DNA of 64,000 nt from Brevundimonas sp. 357. Lineage in GTDB: Bacteria > Pseudomonadota > Alphaproteobacteria > Caulobacterales > Caulobacteraceae. The translations under genes and the position numbers were made by a program. The DNA lies in assembly GCF_003938605.1 (NCBI RefSeq), contig NZ_RHWX01000016.1:1-64000 (forward strand), read 5' to 3'. The notes beneath the pieces are model-generated. The model was not told the origin of the DNA. It ran no database searches and worked only from the letters and a program-made list of their open reading frames with translations. Positions 26,657 to 35,757 of this stretch are shown one piece after another (within the stretch, counting starts at the first letter, position 1; the number at the start of each line of letters is the position of its first letter).

Positions 26657-27931
26657 TCATCCGGGGCGTTCATTTGGTCGCTTCAACGAGCGACCGGCCA
26701 CCACGGCGGCGGCTCCGAACTTGTCGCGCAGGGCGTCGATGGCGGTCTCGGTCTTCAGGGCGCGGGTTTCGGCCGTGGCGAACAGGCCGGCGGGCGCGTC
26801 CTGAGCATCGGCGATGTCGGCCATGCCGATGCCGATCAGCCGGTAGGGCACGCCCAGTTCCGGTTTCAGCAGGTCGCGTCCGGCGGCGAACAGGGCGCGC
26901 GCCGTCTGCACCGGCTCGGCCAGGGTGATGCGGCGGGTGACGATCTTGAAGTCCGTCTTGCGCAGCTTCAGCACCACGACCCGGCTGGCCACGCCGTCGC
27001 GGCGGGCCTTGGAGGCCAGCTTCTCGCACAGGGGCCACAGTTCGGCCTCCAGCGCCTCGGCCGTGGTCAGGTCGTCGTTGAAGGTGGTCTCGGCGCTCAT
27101 GCCGCGCCGGTCGTGATCCGGGTTCACCGGGCGGCTGTCGCGCGCGTGGCTGAGGTCGTGCAGGCGCAGGCCCGTCTCGCCATAGCGCCGGACCAGATCC
27201 TTCACCTCGGCGGCGGCCAAATCGCCGATGGTGGCGAAGCCGTCCGAGCGCAGGGTGCGGCCGAACACCGGCCCGACGCCGGGCAGGGTGGTCACGGGCC
27301 GGGGCGCCAACAGGCCTCGGGCCTCGGCGACGCCGATGACGGAGAAGCCGCGCGGCTTGTCCAGCTCCGACGCGATCTTGGCCAGGAAGCGATTGGGCGC
27401 CAGGCCGATGGAGACGCTGAGGCCCGTCTCGTCCTCGATCCATTTCTGCAGACGCGCCAACTGGAAGGCGGGCGGGCCGCCGTTCAGCCGTTCGGTGCCC
27501 TTCAGGTCGATCCAGGCCTCGTCCAGCGACAGGGTCTGGACCAGCGGCGTCAGGCGATGGACGGCGCCGAAGATGCGCTCGCTCTCGGCCACATATTTGC
27601 GGAAGTCCGGCTTGATGACCACGGCGTCGGGACAGGCCTTCAGCGCCTTGAACATCGGCATGGCGGAGCCGACGCCATACAGCCGCGCCACATAGCAGGC
27701 GGTGGAGACCACCCCGCGCTTGCCGCCGCCGACGATCACCGGCTTATCGCGCAGTTCCGGCCGGTCGCGTTTCTCGACCGAGGCGTAGAAGGCGTCGCAG
27801 TCCAGGTGGGCGATGTGCAGGTCGCCCAGTTCGTCATGGGCGATCACCCGGCGCGACGCGCAGGCGGGACATCGCGCGACCTTGCGGTCGCCGGTCCACA
27901 GGCAGTCGCGGCAGACGGCCTTCAGGTTCAA
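26657..27931 (-). CDS. dinB: DNA polymerase IV with N-terminal Cys-rich extension
   Basis: This 424-residue Y-family polymerase copies past DNA lesions. The palm motifs are clear: HLDCDAFYASVEKRDRP, then LSLDEAWIDL with the catalytic SxDE. SIGLAPNRFLAKIASELDKP and a helix-hairpin-helix with LPGVGPVFG follow, then the little-finger domain. Before the usual start lies a stretch with CRDC (Cys7, Cys10) and CPAC (Cys21, Cys24) that looks like a zinc ribbon. No ATG precedes this part; the best start is TTG 27931 with GGAG six bases upstream. It is divergent from divK. No beta-clamp motif was checked beyond the tail. Confidence 0.93.
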   Translation of the reverse strand: MNLKAVCRDCLWTGDRKVARCPACASRRVIAHDELGDLHIAHLDCDAFYASVEKRDRPELRDKPVIVGGGKRGVVSTACYVARLYGVGSAMPMFKALKACPDAVVIKPDFRKYVAESERIFGAVHRLTPLVQTLSLDEAWIDLKGTERLNGGPPAFQLARLQKWIEDETGLSVSIGLAPNRFLAKIASELDKPRGFSVIGVAEARGLLAPRPVTTLPGVGPVFGRTLRSDGFATIGDLAAAEVKDLVRRYGETGLRLHDLSHARDSRPVNPDHDRRGMSAETTFNDDLTTAEALEAELWPLCEKLASKARRDGVASRVVVLKLRKTDFKIVTRRITLAEPVQTARALFAAGRDLLKPELGVPYRLIGIGMADIADAQDAPAGLFATAETRALKTETAIDALRDKFGAAAVVAGRSLKRPNERPG

Positions 27932-28051
27932 GGATGACTCCGGTTCTTCAGCTTCACCCCAACTTAAGACTGCGTGGGCGAGAGTGCACCCGAAGAAGGC
28001 GAAAAGCCCTGCGCACAGGCGCGATTTTTTGGCGAAACAGCCGGGTGACGG

Positions 28052-28417
28052 ATGTCGAAGAAGGTCCTCATCGTCGAGGATAATGAGCTGAACATGAAGC
28101 TGTTTCATGATCTGCTCGATTCTCAGGGGTATCAGACCCTGCAGACCCGCGAGGGCTTGCAGGCGCTGGCCTTGGCGCGCGAGCATCGTCCCGACCTGAT
28201 CCTGATGGATATTCAACTCCCGGAGATCTCCGGCCTGGAAGTCACAAAGTGGCTCAAGGATGACGATGAGCTGAACCATATTCCTGTCATCGCCGTTACA
28301 GCCTTTGCTATGAAGGGTGATGAGGAACGTATTCGTCAGGGGGGCTGCGAGGCCTACATTTCCAAGCCGATCTCGGTCGTCTCCTTCCTTGAAACGGTGC
28401 GGAAACACCTGGGGTAG
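28052..28417 (+). CDS. divK: Cell-cycle response regulator DivK
   Basis: DivK is a 121-residue single-domain receiver that, phosphorylated by DivJ and dephosphorylated by PleC, controls CckA through DivL and so CtrA activity and cell polarity. It matches Caulobacter DivK almost throughout: [20 protein letters not shown], phospho-acceptor Asp53 in [14 protein letters not shown], and [12 protein letters not shown] with the conserved Lys. No output domain is present, as expected. It is followed by pleD after 3 bases, an operon also found in Caulobacter. The divergent 120-base gap to dinB shows no full CtrA box. Confidence 0.98.
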   Translation: MSKKVLIVEDNELNMKLFHDLLDSQGYQTLQTREGLQALALAREHRPDLILMDIQLPEISGLEVTKWLKDDDELNHIPVIAVTAFAMKGDEERIRQGGCEAYISKPISVVSFLETVRKHLG

Positions 28418-28420
28418 GCG

Positions 28421-29782
28421 ATGAGCGCACGAATCCTGGTGGTGGATGATGTCGAGGCGAATGTCCGCCTGCTCGAAGCCAAGCTGACTCTTGAGTATTA
28501 CGACGTCCTGACGTGCGGCGACGGAGCTTCGTGCCTGCGTCTGGCCCGGGATGAGCAACCGGATCTGATTCTGCTGGACGTCATGATGCCGGGCATGGAC
28601 GGGTTCGAGACCTGCCGCCGGCTCAAGGCCGCCGAAGAGATGCGCCATATTCCTGTGGTGCTGGTGACCGCCCTCGACGGTCGTCATGATCGCATTCGTG
28701 GGCTAGAGGCCGGCGCTGACGACTTCCTGTCCAAGCCTCTGAACGACGTCATCCTGATGGCGCGGGTCAAGAGCCTGACGCGCCTCAAGATGGTCATGGA
28801 CGAACTGCGCGAGCGCGAGGAGAGCAGTCGCCGCGTTGGCATGGACACGGGCCACGTGGCTCGCCTCAAGGGCTCAGGCGGCCGTGTACTGGTCGTTGAT
28901 GACAATGAACTTCAGGCCGAGATGATCGCGCGCGAGCTGTCGGTCGAGCACCGTCCGACAGTGGAGATCACTCTTGAGGGCGGGTTGGACGCTGCGCGGG
29001 GACCGGTCGATCTGGTCATCGTCAATGTCTCATCCGAAGGGTTCGATGGTCTGCGCCTCATCGCCCAGTTGCGATCCAAGGAGGCGACGCGGCGCATTCC
29101 GATCCTGGCCCTGATCGACACGCATGACCGACCGCGCTTGCTGAAGGCGCTGGACCTTGGGGCGCATGACATCCTGGCCCGTCCAGTCGATCCTGAAGAG
29201 ATGTCCGCGAGGGTCCGCACCCAGGTGAAGCGCAAACGCTACGGCGATTTCCTGCGTGAAAAGCTGGACTATAATCTGGAGATGGCGATTACCGACCCGC
29301 TGACGGGTCTGCATAATCGTCGCTATATGAACAGTCAGATTCAGGCTCTGGTGGCGCGCGCCACGCGGGGCGGCGATCCTGTGGCCGTGCTGGTGCTGGA
29401 CATCGATCACTTCAAGGCGGTGAACGACACCTTCGGCCATGATGTCGGAGACGAGGTTCTGCGCGAGTTCTCGGTCCGGCTGGCGACAAATGTGCGCGCT
29501 GTCGATCTGCCTTGCCGGTTCGGCGGCGAGGAATTCGTGGTCGTCATGCCTGGAACCACTCTGGAAGCCGCTCATCGCATTGCGGAGCGTATTCGCCGTG
29601 ACGTGGGCGCTGCGCCGTTCCGGATTGCCGGCGGCGATCTTCTAGGCGTTACTGTCTCGGTTGGCGTGGCCGCTACAGTGGGCGTCTACGACACGCCGGA
29701 AGCCTTGCTCAAGCGCGCGGACGAGGGCGTCTATGAGGCCAAGGCCCAAGGGCGCAACCGCGTCGTCGCGCGCGCGGCCTGA
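28421..29782 (+). CDS. pleD: Diguanylate cyclase response regulator PleD
   Basis: PleD makes cyclic di-GMP at the stalked pole during the swarmer-to-stalked transition. The 453-residue protein has a receiver with Asp53, a second receiver-like domain (about 150-270) that lacks a proper phospho-site region and serves as a dimerisation adaptor, and a GGDEF domain with GGEEF at 368-372. The product-inhibition site RAVD lies at 359-362, the same numbers as in Caulobacter PleD, so feedback inhibition should be kept. It is co-transcribed with divK and ends before a strong two-way terminator. Confidence 0.98.
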   Translation: MSARILVVDDVEANVRLLEAKLTLEYYDVLTCGDGASCLRLARDEQPDLILLDVMMPGMDGFETCRRLKAAEEMRHIPVVLVTALDGRHDRIRGLEAGADDFLSKPLNDVILMARVKSLTRLKMVMDELREREESSRRVGMDTGHVARLKGSGGRVLVVDDNELQAEMIARELSVEHRPTVEITLEGGLDAARGPVDLVIVNVSSEGFDGLRLIAQLRSKEATRRIPILALIDTHDRPRLLKALDLGAHDILARPVDPEEMSARVRTQVKRKRYGDFLREKLDYNLEMAITDPLTGLHNRRYMNSQIQALVARATRGGDPVAVLVLDIDHFKAVNDTFGHDVGDEVLREFSVRLATNVRAVDLPCRFGGEEFVVVMPGTTLEAAHRIAERIRRDVGAAPFRIAGGDLLGVTVSVGVAATVGVYDTPEALLKRADEGVYEAKAQGRNRVVARAA

Positions 29783-29810
29783 ACGGTTGCAGACGTCGTT
29801 TGAAACGAAG

Positions 29811-29842
29811 AAAAACGCCCGGTCGGCGGACCGGGCGTTTTT
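29811..29842. terminator. Bidirectional terminator between pleD and rpmG
   Basis: AAAAACGCCCGGTC and GACCGGGCGTTTTT-like arms form a stem with A tract on one side and U tract on the other, so it can stop transcripts from both convergent genes. Confidence 0.9.
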
Positions 29843-29889
29843 CATTTCCAGCAATCAAGCGGACCGAGAGGCCCGAGGCGCGTTGGCCC

Positions 29890-30057
<168 letters not shown>

Positions 30058-30183
30058 CGGAAGTACCTTTGCGACGGCGAAAGCCGCATGAAACGAGAGG
30101 CGCGGAACATACTCAGGACGGGCCCAAAGTCAACGGTTTCGATGTCGCGTTGAGCGGCGCCGCAGAAGCGCTAGTGTTTCGAC

Positions 30184-30798
30184 ATGAAAACGCCCCACTT
30201 CAAGCCTGCCCGCGCCCTGTCCGTCGCCGCCATTGCGGTTGGATTGACCCTGTCCGCCTGCTCATCCGAGCCTGCGACGCCCGCCGCAACGGCCGATGCA
30301 GCCCCGGCCACGGCCCAGGACGCCTTCTTCGCCAATCTGACCGAACTGTGCGGCCAGCGCTTCGAGGGCAAGGTCGTCACGACCGAGGCCGCCGACTCGG
30401 ACTTCGTCGGCAAACGCCTGCTGATGCATGTGCGCGACTGCTCGAAGGATGAGATTCGCATTCCCTTCTGGGTCGGCGAAGACCGCTCGCGCACCTGGGT
30501 CGTGACCCGCACCGAATCGGGCCTGCGCCTGAAACACGATCACCGCCAGCCGGACGGCAAGACCGATCCGCTGCACTGGTACGGCGGCGATACGAAGAAC
30601 GAAGGCACGGCCGAGCGTCAGGAATTCCCGGTGGATCAGGAATCCATCGACCTGTTCAACGCACAGGACGCCTCGGTCTCGACGACCAACGTCTGGGCGA
30701 TGGAGGTTCATCCCGGCAAGACGTTTACCTATGAACTGCGCCGGCCGAACCGCCATTTCCAGGTTGATTTCGACCTGACCAAGCCGGTCGCCGAATAG
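30184..30798 (+). CDS. Predicted lipoprotein of unknown function
   Basis: The family is not recognised. The 204-residue product has a lipoprotein signal peptide with lipobox LSAC (Cys26) and an Ala/Pro/Thr linker. A globular domain with two further Cys (LCGQRFEGKV and VRDCSKDEIRI) follows, and could form a disulfide. WHY-type segments such as LKHDHRQPDGKTDPLHWYGG are notable. It should sit in the periplasm attached to a membrane. The gene ends 4 bases before the convergent DUF5990 gene. Confidence 0.75.
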   Translation: MKTPHFKPARALSVAAIAVGLTLSACSSEPATPAATADAAPATAQDAFFANLTELCGQRFEGKVVTTEAADSDFVGKRLLMHVRDCSKDEIRIPFWVGEDRSRTWVVTRTESGLRLKHDHRQPDGKTDPLHWYGGDTKNEGTAERQEFPVDQESIDLFNAQDASVSTTNVWAMEVHPGKTFTYELRRPNRHFQVDFDLTKPVAE

Positions 30799-30802
30799 GC
30801 CG

Positions 30803-31213
30803 CTAAAGCGCAGTCCATGCGGCCAGGGGCCTGACGGTGGCGCAAGCCGGGCCGCCGTCACGTCCTCGGCCGGGAAGGCGCGCCTCAAGCACCTGCCCGG
30901 CGCGCGCCAGGGCCAGCAGGTCGATGGGAATGTCGTGCACGTCGATCTTGGCGCGCCGATCCCAGGCGCTGTCGGCGTCGCCTGCGTGCTTGCCGATGCC
31001 GATGTAGACGAAGCGTCGTTCGGCGCCCTCGCGGCGGACAAACGGACCAGTCAGTCGATCGTCGTCTTTGAGCAGCACGGTCACATCCAAAGACAGAGGC
31101 GCTTCGCCGGCCGTGACGGCGCCGACAGGCCCGTCCTTGTCCTGAAGGCTGTAGCGGACGCCGGGCATGGGATCGGCGATAGTCAGGCGCAGGGTGATCG
31201 GCTGCTGGCCCAT
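30803..31213 (-). CDS. DUF5990 family protein
   Basis: The 136-residue product matches DUF5990: it begins with PITLRLTIADPMPGVRYSLQ and ends with ARLPGRGRDGGPACATVRPL. It also has the middle signature FVYIGIGKHAGDADSAWDRR. The family is small, cytosolic and without known function; the fold looks beta-rich. ATG 31213 is the natural start; the open frame upstream is a shadow of the NUDIX gene. It is the last gene of the rnr-NUDIX-DUF5990 run, 4 bases after the NUDIX stop. Confidence 0.82.
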   Translation of the reverse strand: MGQQPITLRLTIADPMPGVRYSLQDKDGPVGAVTAGEAPLSLDVTVLLKDDDRLTGPFVRREGAERRFVYIGIGKHAGDADSAWDRRAKIDVHDIPIDLLALARAGQVLEARLPGRGRDGGPACATVRPLAAWTAL

Positions 31214-31217
31214 CGGT

Positions 31218-31925
31218 TCAGTCCTGATGGTCGATGACGTGGCGGCCGCGCACCATATGCACGAAGGGCAGGGGGCGCTGCGGCGTCTCCAGCCGTTCGG
31301 CGACTTCGCCCAGCACGAAGCGGGTGATGGCGGGCAGGTCCAACCCTCGCGCTTCGTCCAGCGGAATCCAGGCGATCTCGTCCAGTTCGCCTGAGCCTTC
31401 GATGCGGTCGGGATCGCGCAGGGCCTCGACCGGGGCCATGAAGAAGCGGGCGTCGAAGCGGCGCGTGCGGCCCGGCGGGGTGATGGCGCGCGCCACATAG
31501 GACAGAACCGACAGATCGGGCAGGGCGCCCGCCTGACGATACTCTCGCCACGGTCCGGCGACCGAGGCGGTCGGTGCGGCGCGGCCCAGGATCAGGCCGG
31601 TTTCCTCAAAGGTCTCGCGTACGGCGGCCAGGGCCAGGGCGCGGGCGCGGCGGGCGGGCATTTCCGCTTGCAATCGTCGCGCGGCGTCATGCGACAGGGC
31701 GCCGTCGTCGGCGGCGTTGAAATCCGCCCGTTCGATGCGGCCGCCCGGAAACACCCACTTCGACGCCATGAAGACATGGCCCGGCGCCCGGCGGCCCATC
31801 AGCACCTCGGGGCGCTTGGCGTCGCGGGTCAGGATCAGGGTCGCCGCGTCCTTGGGGCGTTGGGCGCCGCCGACACGGGGCGCGTCGGCCAGGTCTTGGG
31901 CTGCGTCGAAGGGGAGGGGCTTCAC
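31218..31925 (-). CDS. NUDIX hydrolase
   Basis: The 235-residue protein carries an expanded NUDIX box: GGRIERADFN, a 40-residue insertion, then AVRETFEETGLIL. A long insertion between the Gly and the REUxEExGU half is known in the NUDT19/RDCP-like branch. It would hydrolyse a nucleoside-diphosphate-linked compound, possibly a CoA derivative. The GTG start at 31925 overlaps the rnr stop (GTGA), so it is translated after rnr. Confidence 0.88.
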   Translation of the reverse strand: MKPLPFDAAQDLADAPRVGGAQRPKDAATLILTRDAKRPEVLMGRRAPGHVFMASKWVFPGGRIERADFNAADDGALSHDAARRLQAEMPARRARALALAAVRETFEETGLILGRAAPTASVAGPWREYRQAGALPDLSVLSYVARAITPPGRTRRFDARFFMAPVEALRDPDRIEGSGELDEIAWIPLDEARGLDLPAITRFVLGEVAERLETPQRPLPFVHMVRGRHVIDHQD

Positions 31926-34237
31926 CGCCGCTTGCCCTTTCGGACGCCTTTCAGGCCGCCGGAGGGCTTGGCGCCGTTGCGGGGCTTGGGACCGCCGGGG
32001 CGGCCTTTGCCGCGCTTGGGCGGGCCGTCTCCACCGCGTCCGCGCATGCCGTAGCGCGGGGCCGGGGCGTTGGGATCGCGCGGGTCCGGTTCGGACAGCA
32101 TTTCCAGCACCAGACCGCCGGTGACGGGGGTGGCCTCCATCAGCCGCACCTCGACGCGGCGGCCCAGCGGGAACCGCTTGCCGCTGCGCTCGCCGACCAG
32201 GGCGTGGGCGCGGTCGTCGTGGGTGAAATATTCGTCGCCCAGCGTTGAAACCGGCACCAGGCCGTCGGCGCCCGTCTCGTCCAGCCGGATGAACAGGCCG
32301 AAGCGGGTGACGCCGGTGATGCGGCCGGTGAAGGTCGCGCCGACGTGCTCTTCCAGGAAGGCGGCGATGTAGCGGTCCATGGCGTCGCGCTCGGCGGCCA
32401 TGGAGCGGCGCTCGGTCTCGGTGACATGATCGGCGATGCCGCCCAGTTCGGCGATCTCGCGGTCGGTCAGGCCGTCCGATCCCAGCTTCAACCCCCGGAT
32501 CAGCCCGCGATGGACGATCAGGTCGGAATAGCGCCGGATGGGCGAGGTGAAGTGGGCGTAGCGGTCCAGATGCAGACCGAAGTGGCCGACGTTCTCGGGG
32601 CTGTAGATGGCCTGCATCTGGGTGCGCAGGACGACTTCGTTGACGACCTCGGCGTGCGGGGTGTCGCGGGTTTCCTCCAGCAGCTTGTTGAAGCGCTTGG
32701 TGTTCGGCGCCTCGCCCTTGTTCCACGGCTTGCCGATGGTGTGCAGGAAGTCGGCCAGGTTGAAGATCTTCTCTTGGCTGGGCGTGTCGTGGACGCGATA
32801 GATCAGCGGCGTGTGCGTCTTCTCCAGCGTCTCGGCGGCGCAGACGTTGGCCTGGATCATCATCTCTTCGATCAGGCGGTGGGCTTCCAGCGACTTGCGC
32901 GGCTCGATGCCGGCGATGCCGCCGTCGGGCGACATGATGATGCGGCGCTCGGGGCTTTCGATGGCCAGGGGGCTGCGGCGCTCGCGGCCCTTCAACATGG
33001 TGCGGTAGGCGTTCCACAGCGGATAGAGGATCGCCTCCATGATCGGCCCGGTGGCGTCGTCCAGCAGGCCGTCTATGGCGGATTGCGCCTGTTCGTAGGA
33101 CAGCTTAGCATGCGAACGCATCAGGCCGCGTGTGAACTTGTGCCCGGTCTTCCTGCCATCCTTGTCGAAGACCATGCGCACGGCCATGCAGGCGCGGTTC
33201 TCGCCCTGCTTCAGGCTGCACAGGCCGTTGGACAGCACCTCGGGCAGCATCGGCTCGACCCGGTCGGGGAAGTAGGTCGAGTTGCCCTTGGCCCGCGCCT
33301 CGCGGTCCAGCGCCGTATTGGGGCGCACATAGGCGGCGACGTCGGCGATGGCGACCCAGACGATCCAGCCGCCCGCATTGGTCGGGTCTTCGTCGCGCTC
33401 GGCATAGACGGCGTCGTCGTGGTCGCGCGCGTCGGCGGGGTCGATGGTGATGAAGGGCACGTGGCGCAGGTCTTCGCGCCCCTTCAGCGTCGGGACAGCC
33501 TGTTCCTCGGCCTCGCGCTCCACGGCCTCGGAGAAGCCGGTCGGCACGCCGTGGGCGTGGATGGCGATGATGGAGGCGGCGCGCGGGTCGTCCTCGCGGC
33601 CGATGTTCTCCAGGATTTTGCCGCGCTTGGGGCCGTAGCGATGCTCGCCCTTCTCGACGGCGGCCAGCACCAGGTCGCCGTCGCGCAGATTTGTCGCCTG
33701 GGCTGCGGGCACCAGCAGAACGTCCTTGGAGCGCTTGTCGACCGGCTCGACCCGAGTCTCGCGCGCTGACTTGCGGATGACGCCCAGCACGCGGTTGGTT
33801 CCGGCGTCCAGCCGCTTGACCAGGCGCGCCTCCCAGCCTTCGACACCTCGGCTGAACTTGACCAGCAGGCGGTCGCCCATGCCGGGCGCCGGGCCGCGCC
33901 CTTCGCGGTCGGGCATCAGGACGGCGCGCGGCGCGTCCTCGCTGCTCTTGACCAGTTCGACATACAACTCGCCGTCGGCGTCGCGATCCACGACATCGAC
34001 CACGCCGACGGGGGGCAGGGCGCCGGCTTCGGAAAAGCCCTTGCGGCCGCGCTTGCCCAGGCGGCCCTCGGCCTCCAGTTCCTTCAGCATGTCGCGCAAG
34101 GCGCGGCGCTCGGCGCCTTTCAGGCCGAAGGCGCGGGCGATGTCGGCCTTTTCAGCCTCTCCGGCCTCGCGCAGGAAGGCGATTAGGGATTCTTTGTCGG
34201 GCAGGCCCGCAGCGGGGCGTTTCGGTGTCTTGACCAT
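31922..34237 (-). CDS. rnr: Ribonuclease R
   Basis: This 771-residue processive 3'-5' exoribonuclease degrades structured RNA. It has an N-terminal helix-turn-helix/cold-shock region, the RNB catalytic domain (ITIDPADARDHDDAVYAERD with the catalytic Asp cluster, YVRPNTALDREARAKGNSTY, then HFTSPIRRYSDLIVHR), and an S1 domain (FTGRITGVTRFGLFIRLDET). A C-terminal basic tail is rich in Arg, Gly and Lys (GMRGRGGDGPPKRGKGRPGG). The start is ATG 34237; the frame upstream is not supported. It leads an operon with the NUDIX and DUF5990 genes. Confidence 0.96.
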   Translation of the reverse strand: MVKTPKRPAAGLPDKESLIAFLREAGEAEKADIARAFGLKGAERRALRDMLKELEAEGRLGKRGRKGFSEAGALPPVGVVDVVDRDADGELYVELVKSSEDAPRAVLMPDREGRGPAPGMGDRLLVKFSRGVEGWEARLVKRLDAGTNRVLGVIRKSARETRVEPVDKRSKDVLLVPAAQATNLRDGDLVLAAVEKGEHRYGPKRGKILENIGREDDPRAASIIAIHAHGVPTGFSEAVEREAEEQAVPTLKGREDLRHVPFITIDPADARDHDDAVYAERDEDPTNAGGWIVWVAIADVAAYVRPNTALDREARAKGNSTYFPDRVEPMLPEVLSNGLCSLKQGENRACMAVRMVFDKDGRKTGHKFTRGLMRSHAKLSYEQAQSAIDGLLDDATGPIMEAILYPLWNAYRTMLKGRERRSPLAIESPERRIIMSPDGGIAGIEPRKSLEAHRLIEEMMIQANVCAAETLEKTHTPLIYRVHDTPSQEKIFNLADFLHTIGKPWNKGEAPNTKRFNKLLEETRDTPHAEVVNEVVLRTQMQAIYSPENVGHFGLHLDRYAHFTSPIRRYSDLIVHRGLIRGLKLGSDGLTDREIAELGGIADHVTETERRSMAAERDAMDRYIAAFLEEHVGATFTGRITGVTRFGLFIRLDETGADGLVPVSTLGDEYFTHDDRAHALVGERSGKRFPLGRRVEVRLMEATPVTGGLVLEMLSEPDPRDPNAPAPRYGMRGRGGDGPPKRGKGRPGGPKPRNGAKPSGGLKGVRKGKRR

Positions 34238-34349
34238 TGCGCCCTTTCTAACGCGCTTCGCGGCGAAAAGGTGAAAACTTGCATGAGTTGACCGCGAGGG
34301 TCGCGACGCCCAGCTTCCCCCTGAAACCCGTGCAACGGAGCCTGCTTTC

Positions 34350-35753
34350 ATGTCGATGACCGACAATCCCGTCCTGTCCCGCCCCGTGGGGTCGCTGCTG
34401 GACCTGATCGGCAAGACGCCGATGGTCGAGGTGACGCGGATCGACACCGGCCCCTGCCGTCTGTTCCTGAAGCTGGAAAGCCAGAATCCCGGCGGCTCCA
34501 TCAAGGACCGCATCGCCCTGTCGATGATCGAGGCGGCGGAAAAGCAGGGCTGGCTGAAGCCGGGCGGCACCATCGTCGAGGCCACGGCGGGCAACACCGG
34601 CCTGGCCCTGACCCTGGTCGGCAAGCAGAAGGGCTACAACGTCCTGCTGGTCATCCCCGACAAGATGTCGAAGGAGAAGATCCAGCACCTGCGCGCCATG
34701 GGCGCCGACGTGCGCCTGACCCGCTCGGACGTGCCGCACGGCCACCCGGAATACTACACCGACATGGCCGAGCGCCTGGCCCAGCAGATTCCGGGCGGCT
34801 ATTTCGTCAACCAGTTCGCCAACGACGCCAACTCCGAGGCCCACTTCAAGACGACCGGCCCGGAGATCTTCGAGCAGATGGAGGGCGACATCGACGCCTT
34901 CGTCGCCGGTATCGGCTCGGGCGGCACGATCACGGGCAACGCCCGCTATTTCAAAGCGCAGGGCTCCAAGGCCAGGATCATCCTCGCCGACCCGGTCGGC
35001 TCGGCGCTGGCGGGCCTGATCAATGAGGGCGTGGCTGGACCTGACGGCAGCTATACGGTCGAAGGCATCGGCCAGAACTTCATGCCCGACACGGCCGATG
35101 CAGACCTGATCGACGTGGCCTATTCCATCCCCGACGCCGAGGCGATCGCCACGGTGCGCGAACTGCTGCTGAAGGAAGGCATTCTGGCGGGATCGTCGTC
35201 CGGCACCCTGATCGCCACGGCCCTGCGCTGGTGCCGCGAGCAGACCGAGCCGAAGCGGGTCGTGACCTTCGTCTGCGACACCGGCGCCAAATACCTGTCC
35301 AAGGTCTACAACGACGCCTGGCTGGCCGATCAGGGCCTGGCCGAGCGCGAACTGCACGGCGACCTGTCGGACCTGATCAATCGCAAATACGCCGCCGGCG
35401 ACGTGGTGGTGATCGGGCCGGAAGACACCCTGGACACGGCGTTCAAGCGGATGCGCGGCGACGGCCTGTCGCAACTGCCGGTCATTCAGGACGGCCGTCT
35501 GGTCGGCATTCTGGATGAAAGCGACATCGTCCACATCATGAACACCGACGACATCACCCGTCAGGAGCGCTTCGCCAAGCCGGTCGCCTCGGCCATGACT
35601 CGCGATCTGGACACGCTTCAGGTGACGGAGTCGCTGGACGCCCTGATCCCGGTCTTCGACCGCGACCGCGTCGCCATCGTGCTGGACGGCGAGACCTTCG
35701 TCGGCCTGATCACCCGCACCGACCTGATCAACCACCTCAGCCTGAACCGGTAA
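34350..35753 (+). CDS. Cystathionine beta-synthase
   Basis: This PLP enzyme condenses homocysteine with serine (or sulfide with activated serine) to give cystathionine. The 467-residue product has the PLP Lys52 in NPGGSIKDR, the TAGNTGLAL and GSGGTITG loops, and two C-terminal CBS domains (about 345-467) that may sense adenosyl ligands. The N-terminal haem domain of animal enzymes is absent, as usual in bacteria. ATG 34350 is followed by a second Met; GGAGC-type spacing lies upstream. The gene sits 4 bases before the gamma-lyase, so the pair runs reverse transsulfuration. Confidence 0.93.
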   Translation: MSMTDNPVLSRPVGSLLDLIGKTPMVEVTRIDTGPCRLFLKLESQNPGGSIKDRIALSMIEAAEKQGWLKPGGTIVEATAGNTGLALTLVGKQKGYNVLLVIPDKMSKEKIQHLRAMGADVRLTRSDVPHGHPEYYTDMAERLAQQIPGGYFVNQFANDANSEAHFKTTGPEIFEQMEGDIDAFVAGIGSGGTITGNARYFKAQGSKARIILADPVGSALAGLINEGVAGPDGSYTVEGIGQNFMPDTADADLIDVAYSIPDAEAIATVRELLLKEGILAGSSSGTLIATALRWCREQTEPKRVVTFVCDTGAKYLSKVYNDAWLADQGLAERELHGDLSDLINRKYAAGDVVVIGPEDTLDTAFKRMRGDGLSQLPVIQDGRLVGILDESDIVHIMNTDDITRQERFAKPVASAMTRDLDTLQVTESLDALIPVFDRDRVAIVLDGETFVGLITRTDLINHLSLNR

Positions 35754-35757
35754 GCCT

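Noticed and set aside
31926-33017. Upstream extension of the NUDIX reading frame into rnr
   Set aside because: The extension is out of frame with rnr and Arg/Pro/His-rich. The GTGA overlap at 31922-31925 gives a natural start for the NUDIX gene.
32345-33769. A 474-codon open frame on the plus strand opposite rnr
   Set aside because: It overlaps the RNB domain of RNase R, which is certain. The frame is open only because of high GC at third positions.
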